In this document: in pieces, positions 1-8,805 of the stretch | How the letters are laid out: each line of letters starts with the position of its first letter | Position numbering within the stretch: the first letter of the stretch is position 1 | Assembly (NCBI RefSeq): GCF_001896135.2 | Contig: NZ_MPOH02000020.1 | Coordinates: 223,400-263,682 of the forward strand | DNA: 40,283 bases | Reading direction: 5' to 3' | Source: Streptomyces phaeoluteigriseus | GTDB taxonomy: Bacteria; Actinomycetota; Actinomycetes; Streptomycetales; Streptomycetaceae | Translations under genes and position numbers: made by a program | Notes under the pieces: model-generated | Told to the model about the DNA's origin: nothing | Seen by the model: the letters and a program-made list of their open reading frames with translations, nothing else | Database searches by the model: none

Positions 1-76
1 CTCCTCTTGACCCCCACCCCCGTCCCACATCCCGGACACCTCAAACCCGGCTCGCATACCCACCCCCCTCCTCCCC

Positions 77-82
77 TACGCT
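77..82 (+). promoter_or_regulatory. -10 element of nrtL, probably giving a leaderless mRNA
   Basis: TACGCT fits the actinobacterial TANNNT -10 consensus. Only six bases separate it from the GTG start at 89, so transcription would begin at or next to the start codon. The preceding 30 bases are pyrimidine-rich and contain no Shine-Dalgarno sequence, which supports a leaderless message. I see no clear -35. The first 76 bases hold no other recognisable feature. Confidence 0.5.
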
Positions 83-88
83 TGTCCC

Positions 89-1098
89 GTGACCCCCGTC
101 GAGTTGTCCCGCACCGTGCTGCACGCAGTGCGGTGTGCTGTCGACGACGGGGAGCTGAGTGTGGCCGTTCCCTCGCGGGTGGTTGTCGGGCCGCCCGGGC
201 CGGGGGGATGTGGGGACTACGCCACCAACGTCGCTCTCCAGTTGGCCCGGCCCGCCGGACAGTCCCCGTTGCGGGTCGCCGCGCTGCTCCGGACGTACCT
301 CGCGCGTGAGGCCGGCGTCACCGACGTCGAGATCACCGGACCGGGGTTCCTCAACATCAGCCTCGACCGGGCCGCCACGTCCACCGCCCTGGTCCGGCGG
401 ATCCTGCGCGAGGGGCTGCGCTACGGCCACACCGACGCCCTCGCCGGTCAGGTCTTCGTGCTGCGCGTGCCGTACGAGGTCCGTGCCGAGGTTCTCGCGG
501 ACGGGCTCGCGCGGATGGTCGGCTCGCAGGGCGGGCGGGTCGAGGTCGAGCACGGCGGAGCGGTGAACCTGCGGCCCGTTCCGGCGCCGGAGGACCCCGC
601 TTTCCTCGGGCCGGACGCGCCCGCTGGGCCCTCCTTCATCCCGCCCCGCACGACCGGCCCCGTATCACCGCCGATCATCTGGTTCAGCGCGAAAGCAATC
701 CTCTCTTCCGGATCCGTTACGCCCACGCCCGCACCCGCGCCGTCAGCCGCAATGCGGCGGACCTGGGATTCACCACCACCGGGGCCGAGGCGGACGTAAC
801 AGAGGCAGAGGCGGCGGGCACCCCGGAACTCCCGGGCCTCCTCGCGGACCACCCCCGCGTCCTCACCACGGCCGCCGCGCTCCCGCACGCCGACGCACAG
901 GCCGCGCCCTCCCGCCTCACCCGGCACCTCCTCGCCCTCGCCGATGTGACCCTCACTCACCTGCCCGCCGTTCTCCCGTGCGGGGACGAGAAACCCTCGG
1001 CCGCCCACCGGTCCCGGCTGGCGCTCGCCGAAGCCGCCGGGACGGTGCTGGCCGGTGGCCTGTCCCTGCTCGGCATCGACGCACCCGATCACCTCTGA
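89..1098 (+). CDS. nrtL: ArgS-related anticodon-binding protein NrtL (one frameshift)
   Basis: This encodes a DALR-type protein related to the N-terminal and anticodon-binding parts of arginyl-tRNA synthetase but lacking the catalytic domain. The N-terminal part (residues 1-110) has the ArgRS-type pattern DYATNVALQLA and ends in GPGFLNI. The frame opened at 89 runs on to a stop near 799, but homologous coding sequence continues in another frame from about 620 (RWALLHPA, then RIRYAHARTRAVSRNAADLG) to TGA at 1096-1098. Adding one base near 617-619 joins the two into a 336-residue protein. The gene sits 15 nt upstream of lysA and is probably co-transcribed with it, an arrangement I recall from other Streptomyces. 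Its biochemical role is not established. The break looks like a sequencing indel, but a real pseudogene cannot be excluded. Confidence 0.8.
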
Positions 1099-1113
1099 GA
1101 GAGCACGCCCACG

Positions 1114-2505
1114 ATGAGCCGTTCCGCACACCCCGCCGGGCCCCGCCACGCCGATGTCCTGCCGGAGGGGCACTACTCGGCGCCGCCGGCCGACCTCAAC
1201 TCCCTCGACCCCAAGGTGTGGTCGCGGACCGTCACCCGGGACGACCTCGGGGTCGTCACCGTCGGCGGAATCGACGTGAAGACGCTCGCCGAGCAGCACG
1301 GCACCCCGGCCTACGTCCTCGACGAGGCCGACTTCCGGGACCGGGCCCGCGCCTGGCGTACCGCCTTCGGGACCGACGCCGACGTCTTCTACGCCGGCAA
1401 GGCGTTCCTGTCGCGCGCGGTCGTGCGGTGGCTGCACGAGGAGGGGCTCAACCTCGACGTCTGCTCCGGCGGCGAGCTGGCCACCGCGCTCTCCGCCGGC
1501 ATGCCCGCCGACCGCATCGCCTTCCACGGCAACAACAAGTCGTCGGAGGAGATCGAGAGGGCCGTCCGCGCCGGTGTCGGGCGGATCGTCCTCGACTCCT
1601 TCCAGGAGATCGTCCGCGTCGCGCACATCGCGCAGTCCCTCGGCAGGCGGCAGCGCGTGCAGATCCGTGTCACCGTCGGCGTCGAGGCGCACACGCACGA
1701 GTTCATCGCCACCGCCCACGAGGACCAGAAGTTCGGGATTCCGCTGGCCGGGGGGCAGGCGGCGGAGGCCGTGCGGCGGGCCCTCAGGCTCGACGGTCTC
1801 GAACTGATCGGGATCCACTCGCACATCGGGTCGCAGATCTTCGACATGTCCGGCTTCGAGGTCGCCGCCCACCGGGTCGTCGGACTGCTCAAGGACATCC
1901 GTGACGAGCACGGCGTCGAGCTGCCCGAGATCGACCTCGGCGGCGGGCTCGGCATCGCGTACACCAGCGACGACGACCCCCGCGAGCCGCACGAGATCGC
2001 CAAGGCGTTGACCGAGATCGTCACCCGCGAGTGCGAGTCCGCCAGGCTCCGCACCCCCCGCATCTCCGTCGAGCCCGGCCGCGCCATCGTCGGTCCCACG
2101 GCCTTCACGCTGTACGAGGTCGGCACGGTCAAGCCGCTCGACGGGCTGCGGACGTACGTCTCCGTCGACGGCGGCATGTCGGACAACATCCGCACCGCGC
2201 TGTACGACGCCGAGTACAGCGTGGCGCTCGTCTCCCGCGTCTCCGACGCCGCGCCGATGCTGGCGCGCGTCGTGGGCAAGCACTGCGAGAGTGGGGACAT
2301 CGTGGTCAAGGACGCGTTCCTGCCGTCCGACCTGGCACCGGGTGACCTGATCGCCGTCCCCGCGACCGGGGCGTACTGCCGGTCCATGGCCAGCAACTAC
2401 AACCACGTGCTGCGGCCGCCGGTCGTGGCCGTGCGCGAGGGCGAGGCCCGGGTGATCGTCCGGCGCGAGACGGAAGAGGACCTTCTTCGCCTCGACGTCG
2501 GATAG
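1114..2505 (+). CDS. lysA: Diaminopimelate decarboxylase
   Basis: LysA is a PLP enzyme that decarboxylates meso-diaminopimelate to L-lysine, the last step of lysine synthesis. The 463-residue product has the fold-type III decarboxylase signatures: VFYAGKAFLS with the PLP lysine at about residue 96, HSHIGSQI, the glycine-rich DLGGGLGIAY, EPGRAIVGP, and the C-terminal KHCESGD with the catalytic cysteine at about residue 391. Length is normal for actinobacteria, which carry an N-terminal extension of about 40 residues. The ATG follows the nrtL stop by 15 nt with only a weak GA-rich ribosome site, so translation may be coupled. A terminator hairpin follows directly, separating it from hom. Confidence 0.96.
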   Translation: MSRSAHPAGPRHADVLPEGHYSAPPADLNSLDPKVWSRTVTRDDLGVVTVGGIDVKTLAEQHGTPAYVLDEADFRDRARAWRTAFGTDADVFYAGKAFLSRAVVRWLHEEGLNLDVCSGGELATALSAGMPADRIAFHGNNKSSEEIERAVRAGVGRIVLDSFQEIVRVAHIAQSLGRRQRVQIRVTVGVEAHTHEFIATAHEDQKFGIPLAGGQAAEAVRRALRLDGLELIGIHSHIGSQIFDMSGFEVAAHRVVGLLKDIRDEHGVELPEIDLGGGLGIAYTSDDDPREPHEIAKALTEIVTRECESARLRTPRISVEPGRAIVGPTAFTLYEVGTVKPLDGLRTYVSVDGGMSDNIRTALYDAEYSVALVSRVSDAAPMLARVVGKHCESGDIVVKDAFLPSDLAPGDLIAVPATGAYCRSMASNYNHVLRPPVVAVREGEARVIVRRETEEDLLRLDVG

Positions 2506-2515
2506 GCGCAGCTCA

Positions 2516-2548
2516 GCGGGGTGGAAGATCTCCTGTCCGCCACCCCGC
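2516..2548 (+). terminator. Terminator after lysA
   Basis: The perfect 9-bp arms GCGGGGTGG (2516-2524) and CCACCCCGC (2540-2548) begin 10 nt after the lysA stop. An A-rich stretch rather than a T-run follows, which is common for actinobacterial terminators. Confidence 0.6.
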
Positions 2549-2563
2549 AAAAATGAAATAGAT

Positions 2564-2612
2564 GTCTCACGATCCGGACCGGGGATAGAAACTCCGGTCC
2601 GGTGAGTGAGAC
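2564..2612 (+). promoter_or_regulatory. Two-tier palindrome in the hom leader
   Basis: The outer arms are GTCTCAC (2564-2570) and GTGAGAC (2606-2612). The inner arms are CCGGACCGG (2574-2582) and CCGGTCCGG (2594-2602). A 3x3 internal loop separates the tiers. The inner stem can gain a G-T and a G-C pair, leaving a 7-nt loop ATAGAAA. The structure ends 36 nt before the hom ATG and is not followed by a T-run. It could be an operator, an mRNA stabiliser or a regulatory hairpin. No leader peptide rich in threonine, isoleucine or methionine codons is visible, so classical attenuation is unsupported. Confidence 0.5.
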
Positions 2613-2648
2613 TGGTGCAACCGTGACGGTATGAGGAAACGAGGTCGG

Positions 2649-3940
2649 ATGATGCGTACGCGTCCGCTGAAGGTGGCGCTGCTGGGCTGTGGAGTGGTCG
2701 GCTCAGAGGTGGCGCGCATCATGACGACGCACGCCGACGACCTCGCCGCCAGGATCGGGGCGCCGGTGGAGCTGGCGGGGGTGGCCGTCCGGCGGCCCTC
2801 CAAGGTGCGCGAGGGCATCGACCCCGCGCTCGTCACCACCGACGCCACCGCGCTGGTCAAACGGGGTGACATCGACGTGGTCGTCGAGGTCATCGGCGGT
2901 ATCGAGCCCGCCCGCACCCTCATCACCACCGCCTTCGAGTACGGCGCGTCCGTCGTCTCCGCGAACAAGGCGCTGCTCGCCCAGGACGGCGCCGCCCTGC
3001 ACGCCGCCGCGAACGAGCACGGTGAGGACCTCTACTACGAGGCCGCCGTCGCCGGCGCCATCCCGCTGATCCGCCCGCTGCGCGAGTCCCTCGCCGGCGA
3101 CAAGATCAACCGGGTCATGGGCATCGTCAACGGGACGACCAACTTCATCCTCGACAAGATGGACTCCACGGGGGCCGGCTACCAGGAGGCCCTCGACGAG
3201 GCCACCGCCCTCGGGTACGCGGAGGCCGACCCGACCGCCGACGTCGAGGGCTTCGACGCCGCCGCCAAGGCCGCCATCCTCGCCGGGATCGCCTTCCACA
3301 CGCGCGTGCGCCTCGACGACGTGTACCGCGAGGGCATGGCCGAGGTGACCGCGTCCGACTTCGCCTCCGCCAAGGCGATGGGCTGCACCATCAAACTGCT
3401 CGCCATCTGCGAGCGGGCCGCCGACGGGGGATCCGTCACCGCGCGCGTGCACCCCGCCATGATCCCGCTGACCCACCCGCTCGCCTCCGTGCGCGGCGCC
3501 TACAACGCCGTGTTCGTCGAGTCGACGCGTCCGGTCAGCTCATGTTCTACGGCCCCGGCGCCGGCGGTGCTCCCACCGCCTCCGCCGTGCTCGGCGACCT
3601 CGTCGCCGTCTGCCGCAACCGGCTCAGCGGGGCGACGGGGCCCGGCGAGTCGGCGTACGCCGCCCTGCCGGTGTCGCCGATGGGTGACGTCGTCACGCGG
3701 TACCACATCAGCCTGGACGTCGCCGACAAACCGGGCGTTCTGGCGCAGGTAGCCACCGTGTTCGCCGAGCACGGGGTGTCCATCGATACGGTGCGGCAGC
3801 AGGGTAAGGACGGCGAGGCCTCCCTCGTCGTCGTCACCCACCGCGCGTCCGACGCCTCCCTGACGGGGACCGTCGAGGCGCTGCGCAAGCTCGACACCGT
3901 GCGGGGTGTCGCCAGCATCATGCGGGTTGAAGGAGAGTAA
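2649..3940 (+). CDS. hom: Homoserine dehydrogenase (one frameshift)
   Basis: Hom reduces aspartate semialdehyde to homoserine with NAD(P)H, the branch point to threonine, methionine and isoleucine. The N-terminal Rossmann motif is VALLGCGVVGSEVARI. NGTTNFILDKM, EADPTADVEG and the catalytic-domain KAAILAGIAF follow, and a C-terminal ACT domain (DKPGVLAQVATVFAEHGVSI) should bind effector. Reading is interrupted: the first frame is in register through VFVES (codon at 3522), and the correct sequence GQLMFYGPGAGG resumes one frame over. One base lost between 3523 and 3524 (TCCGAC to TCGAC) explains it and restores 430 codons, the usual length. ATG 2649 or 2652 follows GAGGAAACGAGG; the ATG at 2631 lies upstream of that ribosome site. 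The coding sequence ends 6 nt before thrC. Confidence 0.92.
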
Positions 3941-3946
3941 CCAGCA

Positions 3947-5005
3947 ATGACCCACCAGTGGCGCGGAATCATCGAGGAGTACCGGGACCGGCTACCGGTT
4001 TCCGACAGCACGCCGGTCGTGACGCTCCGCGAGGGCGGCACGCCCCTCGTGCCCGCGCAGGTGCTCTCCGAGCGCACCGGCTGCGAGGTCCACCTCAAGG
4101 TCGAGGGCGCGAATCCCACCGGGTCCTTCAAGGACCGCGGGATGACCATGGCCATCACCCGGGCCAAGGAGGAGGGAGCCAAGGCGGTCATCTGCGCCTC
4201 CACCGGCAACACGTCGGCGAGCGCCGCCGCGTACGCCGTGCGCGCGGGCATGGTCTGCGCCGTCCTCGTCCCCCAGGGCAAGATCGCGCTCGGCAAGATG
4301 GGGCAGGCCCTCGTCCACGGCGCGAAGATCCTCCAGGTCGACGGCAACTTCGACGACTGCCTCACGCTGGCCCGCTCACTGAGCGACAACTACCCCGTGG
4401 CGCTGGTCAATTCGGTCAACCCGGTGCGCATCGAGGGGCAGAAGACGGCCGCTTTCGAGATCGTGGACATGCTCGGGGACGCCCCCGACGTCCACGTCCT
4501 GCCGGTCGGCAACGCGGGCAACATCACGGCGTACTGGAAGGGCTACAAGGAGTACGCCGCCGACGGGATCGCCGGGCGGACTCCGCGCATGTGGGGCTTC
4601 CAGGCCTCCGGCAGTGCCCCCATCGTGCGTGGTGAGGTCGTCAAGGACCCGTCGACGATCGCCACCGCGATCCGCATCGGCAACCCGGCGTCCTGGCAGT
4701 ACGCGCTGGCGGCGCGGGAGGAGTCCGGGGGCTTCATCGACGAGGTGACGGACCGTGAGATCCTGCGCGCCTACCGGCTGTTGGCCTCGCAGGAGGGCGT
4801 CTTCGTGGAGCCCGCGTCCGCCGCGTCGGTGGCCGGTCTGCTGAAGGCCGCCGAGCAGGGCAAGGTCGATCCGGGCCAGACGATCGTGTGCACCGTCACG
4901 GGCAACGGCCTCAAGGACCCCGACTGGGCCGTGGCCGGTGCCCCGCAGCCGGTGACCGTCCCCGTCGACGCGGTGACCGCGGCCGAGCGCCTCGGTCTCG
5001 TGTGA
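3947..5005 (+). CDS. thrC: Threonine synthase
   Basis: ThrC converts O-phosphohomoserine to L-threonine using PLP. The 352-residue protein carries NPTGSFKDRGM with the PLP lysine at about residue 62, STGNTSASAAAYA, the phosphate-binding PVGNAGNITAYW, EPASAASVAGL and CTVTGNGLKD, all typical of the short actinobacterial and Bacillus-type ThrC. It starts 6 nt after hom, with AAGGAGAG inside the last hom codons serving as ribosome site, so the two are translationally linked. A terminator-like stem-loop follows before thrB. Confidence 0.96.
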   Translation: MTHQWRGIIEEYRDRLPVSDSTPVVTLREGGTPLVPAQVLSERTGCEVHLKVEGANPTGSFKDRGMTMAITRAKEEGAKAVICASTGNTSASAAAYAVRAGMVCAVLVPQGKIALGKMGQALVHGAKILQVDGNFDDCLTLARSLSDNYPVALVNSVNPVRIEGQKTAAFEIVDMLGDAPDVHVLPVGNAGNITAYWKGYKEYAADGIAGRTPRMWGFQASGSAPIVRGEVVKDPSTIATAIRIGNPASWQYALAAREESGGFIDEVTDREILRAYRLLASQEGVFVEPASAASVAGLLKAAEQGKVDPGQTIVCTVTGNGLKDPDWAVAGAPQPVTVPVDAVTAAERLGLV

Positions 5006-5067
5006 GCGATCCCCGCCGGAGGCAGGGGCGTCTCCCGGAGACGTAGGGCACCTCACCTGGGGAACCT

Positions 5068-5095
5068 CCCCGGCAGGGGACTTCCCCCGCCGGGG
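5068..5095 (+). terminator. Stem-loop terminator between thrC and thrB
   Basis: The outer arms CCCCGGC (5068-5074) and GCCGGGG (5089-5095) enclose inner arms GGGG (5076-5079) and CCCC (5084-5087) around the loop ACTT, with one A-C mismatch. It lies 63 nt after thrC and upstream of the likely thrB promoter, so it probably ends the hom-thrC transcript. A smaller stem, CGTCTC-CCG-GAGACG, lies just upstream near 5030-5044. Confidence 0.55.
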
Positions 5096-5314
5096 GTGCA
5101 CAGGGGGCTCGCGACACGCATCGTGCGCCTCCTGTGCGCCCTGTGTCGCCGCGGAACCTTCCTTCGATAGGCTGTACCTAACCCGCCTTCCGCATATGCC
5201 TCCGCATCCCGCGCGGCCGGCACCGGCGCCGCGCGGTCCACGGCGGCCCGAGGGTCTTCGTACGTCATCGACTGTCATACGACCATCACGCAGCTCAAGG
5301 AGAGTCAACGAGCG
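5096..5314 (+). promoter_or_regulatory. thrB upstream region with possible -10 at 5170-5175
   Basis: The thrC-thrB gap is 309 nt in all and holds no gene I can support. TAGGCT at 5170-5175 fits TANNNT; TGTGTC at 5142-5147 is a poor -35 with non-ideal spacing. The ribosome site AAGGAGA lies at about 5297-5303. thrB therefore probably has its own promoter, unlike the tightly linked hom-thrC. Confidence 0.35.
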
Positions 5315-6244
5315 ATGGCCGGTCCAGCGTTCCGCGCCGCCGCCGTCCGGGTGCGCGTCCCCGCCACCAGCGCCAATATCGGTCCGGGCTTCGACGCCCT
5401 GGGCCTCGCGCTGGGGCTCTACGACGACGTCGTCGTCCGGGTGGCCGACTCAGGGCTGCACATCGACATCGCGGGTGAGGGCAGCGAAACGCTGCCGCGC
5501 GACGAGAAACACCTCCTCGTCCGCTCCCTGCGCACCGCCTTCGACGTCCTGGGCGGCCAGCCGCGCGGCCTGGAGATCGTCTGCGCCAACCGCATCCCGC
5601 ACGGCCGCGGCCTCGGCTCCTCCTCCGCCGCCATCTGCGCCGGGATCGTCGCCGCCCGCGCGGTGACCATAGGCGGCGAGGCCCGCCTCGACGACGCCGC
5701 CCTGCTGGAGCTGGCGACCGAGATCGAGGGTCACCCCGACAACGTCGCGGCCTGCCTGCTCGGCGGGTTCACGCTCTCCTGGATGGACGCCGGCGCCGCA
5801 CGGGCGATCAGGATGGAGCCGTCCGAGTCCATCGTTCCGGTGGTTTTCGTGCCCGGGAAGCCGGTCCTGACCGAGACCGCGCGCGGTCTGCTCCCGCGCA
5901 CCGTGCCGCATGTCGACGCCGCCACCAACGCGGGCCGTGCCGCCCTGCTCGTCGAGGCCCTGACCAGGCGTCCCGAACTGCTGCTGCCCGCCACCGAGGA
6001 CCGTCTCCACCAGGAGTACCGGGCTCCCGCCATGCCGGAGAGCGCCGCACTGGTCGAGCGGCTGCGCGCCGACGGGGTCCCCGCGGTGATCTCCGGCGCC
6101 GGACCCACCGTGATGGCTCTGGCCGACGCCGAATCGGCCGACAAGGTCGAGCAACTGGCCGGTGCGGAATGGGCCGCCAACCGGCTGAGCCTGGACCTCA
6201 AGGGAGCGAGCGTGCTGCCGCTCGCGCCCTCCGGCGACTTGTGA
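5315..6244 (+). CDS. thrB: Homoserine kinase
   Basis: ThrB phosphorylates homoserine with ATP, supplying the substrate of ThrC. The 309-residue product is a GHMP kinase: N-terminal RVRVPATSANIGPGFDALG, the ATP-binding PHGRGLGSSSAAICAG at about residues 94-109, EGHPDNVAACLLGG, and the C-terminal GHMP motif AVISGAGPTVMALAD. The length is normal. ATG 5315 follows AAGGAGAGTCAACGAGCG. A separate promoter is likely because a terminator and a 309-nt gap separate it from thrC. Confidence 0.96.
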   Translation: MAGPAFRAAAVRVRVPATSANIGPGFDALGLALGLYDDVVVRVADSGLHIDIAGEGSETLPRDEKHLLVRSLRTAFDVLGGQPRGLEIVCANRIPHGRGLGSSSAAICAGIVAARAVTIGGEARLDDAALLELATEIEGHPDNVAACLLGGFTLSWMDAGAARAIRMEPSESIVPVVFVPGKPVLTETARGLLPRTVPHVDAATNAGRAALLVEALTRRPELLLPATEDRLHQEYRAPAMPESAALVERLRADGVPAVISGAGPTVMALADAESADKVEQLAGAEWAANRLSLDLKGASVLPLAPSGDL

Positions 6245-6649
6245 AACCACACGGTTGCCGGATTTCGAGAGGGGGAATGTTTGTTGGATCCGGTAGTGTT
6301 AACCTCAAGTCTGCACCCGACCTCACCATGGCGAGGTGCTTCATGTCCCCCTCCGGGACAGACATTCTTCCGGGAGCTCCCCACGCCGCACTGCGTTCCG
6401 TACGTCGTACTTGGGCAGTACGCCGTGCAGCGACGCTGAGCGGTCCGACGGGCACGCTCCGGAATCGGTGCGACCACGCCACGTGACACTGGGTGTCACG
6501 GATCGTCGAGGTCGCGCCATCACCAGAAATCTCTTCCGCCGCTTTGGCGGACAACCGCCCCGGCTTCGCCACAGCAAGGACCGAAGTCGGACAGCACAAC
6601 CGGTCGCCGAGCCAGACAGGCCGACGTCCGCTCCAGGGAAGGACCCTTC
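6245..6649 (+). promoter_or_regulatory. Long rho leader with a perfect 8-bp hairpin
   Basis: These 405 nt between thrB and rho contain no supportable gene. The clearest element is CGTGACAC (6482-6489), loop TGG, GTGTCACG (6493-6500), a perfect 8-bp stem with a 3-nt loop lying 150 nt before the start. GGTAGTGTTAACC at about 6292-6304 includes the TANNNT element TAGTGT and may be a promoter, though no convincing -35 is present. A long leader suits Rho, whose expression is autoregulated by termination in its leader in E. coli; whether this leader works that way is inference. Confidence 0.4.
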
Positions 6650-8740
6650 GTGAGCGACACCACCGATCTGATGGGCGCACGTGTCGAGGAGACCGCTGCC
6701 GCGCCCTCCACGGACGCCTCCGCGCCTGCCACCGGTGCCGGCTCCCGGCGGCGCCGTGGTACCGGCCTCGAGGGCATGGTGCTGGCCGAGTTGCAGCAGG
6801 TCGCATCCGGCCTGGGCATCAGGGGCACCGCGCGTATGCGCAAGAGCCAGCTGATCGAGGTCATCAAGGAGGCGCAGGCGGGAGCCGGCGCGCCGGCCGC
6901 GAAGGCCTCGACGTCACCCGCCGGGGACGCCACCGAGACCAAGCCCAAGCGCCGCGCCACCTCCAAGGCTCGTACGGGCGACGAGGCCGCCGAGAAGAAG
7001 GCGGACGCCGCCCCGGCCGAGGCCCCCGCCGAGAAGGCCGTGGCCCAGCAGCAGATCGAGATCCCCGGCCAGCCGGCCGGCCGCACCGCCCGTTCCAGCG
7101 AAGCCGAGAGTGGGGCGAACGACGCCCCCGTCGAGCGTCGCCGCCGCCGCGCGACCGCCGACGCGGGTGCCCCCGAGACCGTCACGGCCGAGGCGAAGAG
7201 CGCGCCGAAGGCCGAGGCCGCGGTCGCCACACAGACCGAGCAGGCCCAGCCGCAGGGCGACGCCAGGAACGACGCCGACGGTGCCGAGGGCCGCCGCCGC
7301 GACCGCCGTGAGCGCGGTCGCGACCGTGACCGCGACCGCCGTGGCAAGGGCGACGACCAGCAGGGCCAGGGCGGGCAGGGCCAGGGCGGTCAGCGCCAGC
7401 AGCAGGGTCAGCAGAGCGGTGGCCGTCAGGACCGCCAGGACCGTCCGGAGCGCCAGGACCGTCAGGACCGCCAGCGGGACAACGGGCCGCAGGACGACGA
7501 CGACTTCGAGGGTGGCCGCCGCGGCCGTCGCGGGCGTTACCGGGACCGTCGTGGCCGTCGCGGCCGTGACGAGATCGGCACCGCCGAGCCGCAGGTCGCC
7601 GACGACGACGTCCTGATCCCCGTCGCGGGCATCCTGGACATCCTCGACAACTACGCCTTCATCCGTACGTCGGGCTACCTGCCGGGCCCGAACGACGTGT
7701 ACGTCTCCCTCGCCCAGGTCCGCAAGAACGGCCTGCGCAAGGGTGACCACGTCACCGGCGCGGTCCGGCAGCCGAAGGAGGGCGAGCGGCGCGAGAAGTT
7801 CAACGCGCTCGTGCGTCTCGACTCCGTCAACGGCATGGCGCCCGAACACGGCCGTGGCCGCCCGGAGTTCAACAAGCTCACCCCGCTGTACCCGCAGGAC
7901 CGCCTCCGTCTGGAGACGGACCCGGGCGTCCTGACCACCCGCATCATCGACCTCGTGTCGCCGATCGGTAAGGGCCAGCGCGGCCTGATCGTGGCCCCGC
8001 CGAAGACCGGCAAGACCATGATCATGCAGGCGATCGCCAACGCGATCACGCACAACAACCCCGAGTGCCACCTGATGGTCGTCCTCGTCGACGAGCGTCC
8101 GGAAGAGGTCACCGACATGCAGCGGTCGGTCAAGGGCGAGGTCATCTCCTCGACCTTCGACCGCCCGGCCGAGGACCACACCACGGTCGCCGAGCTGGCC
8201 ATCGAGCGAGCCAAGCGCCTGGTGGAACTGGGCCACGACGTCGTCGTCCTGCTCGACTCGATCACGCGTCTGGGCCGTGCGTACAACCTCGCCGCCCCGG
8301 CCTCCGGCCGCATCCTGTCCGGTGGTGTCGACTCCACGGCCCTGTACCCGCCGAAGCGCTTCTTCGGTGCCGCGCGCAACATCGAGGACGGTGGCTCGCT
8401 CACCATCCTGGCGACCGCGCTCGTCGACACCGGGTCCCGCATGGACGAGGTGATCTTCGAGGAGTTCAAGGGCACCGGCAACATGGAGCTGAAGCTCGAC
8501 CGGAAGCTCGCCGACAAGCGCATCTTCCCGGCGGTGGACGTCGACGCGTCCGGCACCCGTAAGGAAGAGATCCTGCTCGCCCCCGACGAGCTGGGGGTCG
8601 TCTGGAAGCTGCGCCGGGTGCTGCACGCGCTCGACCAGCAGCAGGCGGTCGAGCTGCTTCTCGACAAGATGAAGCAGACGAAGTCGAACGCCGAGTTCCT
8701 GATGCAGATCCAGAAGACGACGCCGGGCAACGGCGACTGA
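6650..8740 (+). CDS. rho: Transcription termination factor Rho
   Basis: Rho is a hexameric RNA helicase/ATPase that ends untranslated and many operon-end transcripts. The order in this 696-residue protein is: a SAP-like Rho N-domain (about 35-77), a long disordered insertion (about 78-310) first Ala/Glu/Lys-rich and then extremely Arg/Gln/Gly/Asp-rich, the cold-shock-like RNA-binding domain (about 320-375, GILDILDNYAFIRTSGYLPG), Walker A (VAPPKTGKTMIM, near 450), Walker B (VVVLLDSITRLGRAYN), and the Q/R loops (GGVDSTALYPPKRFFGAARN, TGNMELKLDRKLADKRIFPA). The insertion is typical of high-GC actinobacteria and makes the protein much longer than the roughly 420-residue E. coli Rho. The start is GTG after GGAAGGA. 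Confidence 0.97.
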   Translation: MSDTTDLMGARVEETAAAPSTDASAPATGAGSRRRRGTGLEGMVLAELQQVASGLGIRGTARMRKSQLIEVIKEAQAGAGAPAAKASTSPAGDATETKPKRRATSKARTGDEAAEKKADAAPAEAPAEKAVAQQQIEIPGQPAGRTARSSEAESGANDAPVERRRRRATADAGAPETVTAEAKSAPKAEAAVATQTEQAQPQGDARNDADGAEGRRRDRRERGRDRDRDRRGKGDDQQGQGGQGQGGQRQQQGQQSGGRQDRQDRPERQDRQDRQRDNGPQDDDDFEGGRRGRRGRYRDRRGRRGRDEIGTAEPQVADDDVLIPVAGILDILDNYAFIRTSGYLPGPNDVYVSLAQVRKNGLRKGDHVTGAVRQPKEGERREKFNALVRLDSVNGMAPEHGRGRPEFNKLTPLYPQDRLRLETDPGVLTTRIIDLVSPIGKGQRGLIVAPPKTGKTMIMQAIANAITHNNPECHLMVVLVDERPEEVTDMQRSVKGEVISSTFDRPAEDHTTVAELAIERAKRLVELGHDVVVLLDSITRLGRAYNLAAPASGRILSGGVDSTALYPPKRFFGAARNIEDGGSLTILATALVDTGSRMDEVIFEEFKGTGNMELKLDRKLADKRIFPAVDVDASGTRKEEILLAPDELGVVWKLRRVLHALDQQQAVELLLDKMKQTKSNAEFLMQIQKTTPGNGD

Positions 8741-8756
8741 CGCAGGTCTTCACCAG

Positions 8757-8786
8757 AGGGCCGTCCCCTTGCGGGGGCGGCCCTTT
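8757..8786 (+). terminator. Intrinsic terminator after rho
   Basis: A 12-bp stem runs from AGGGCCGTCCCC (8757-8768) to GGGGGCGGCCCT (8773-8784) with one G-T wobble and loop TTGC, followed by TTTCT. It begins 17 nt after the rho stop. Confidence 0.85.
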
Positions 8787-8805
8787 CTGCTGTCCGGGTG
8801 CCGGG

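Noticed and set aside
448..2550. A 700-codon open frame on the minus strand opposite nrtL and lysA
   Set aside because: It mirrors the third-position GC bias of lysA, has a Val/Asp/Gly-rich composition and no family motif. Similar long antisense frames (for example 22318-24798 and 24429-26327) oppose atp genes for the same reason.
2564..2648. T-box or attenuator control of hom
   Set aside because: No T-box sequence, leader peptide, or alternative terminator/antiterminator pairing is visible.
7310..7590. Repeat-rich sequence that could suggest a CRISPR or tandem repeat array
   Set aside because: It encodes the Arg/Gln/Asp low-complexity region of Rho in frame; units are short and not separated by unique spacers.
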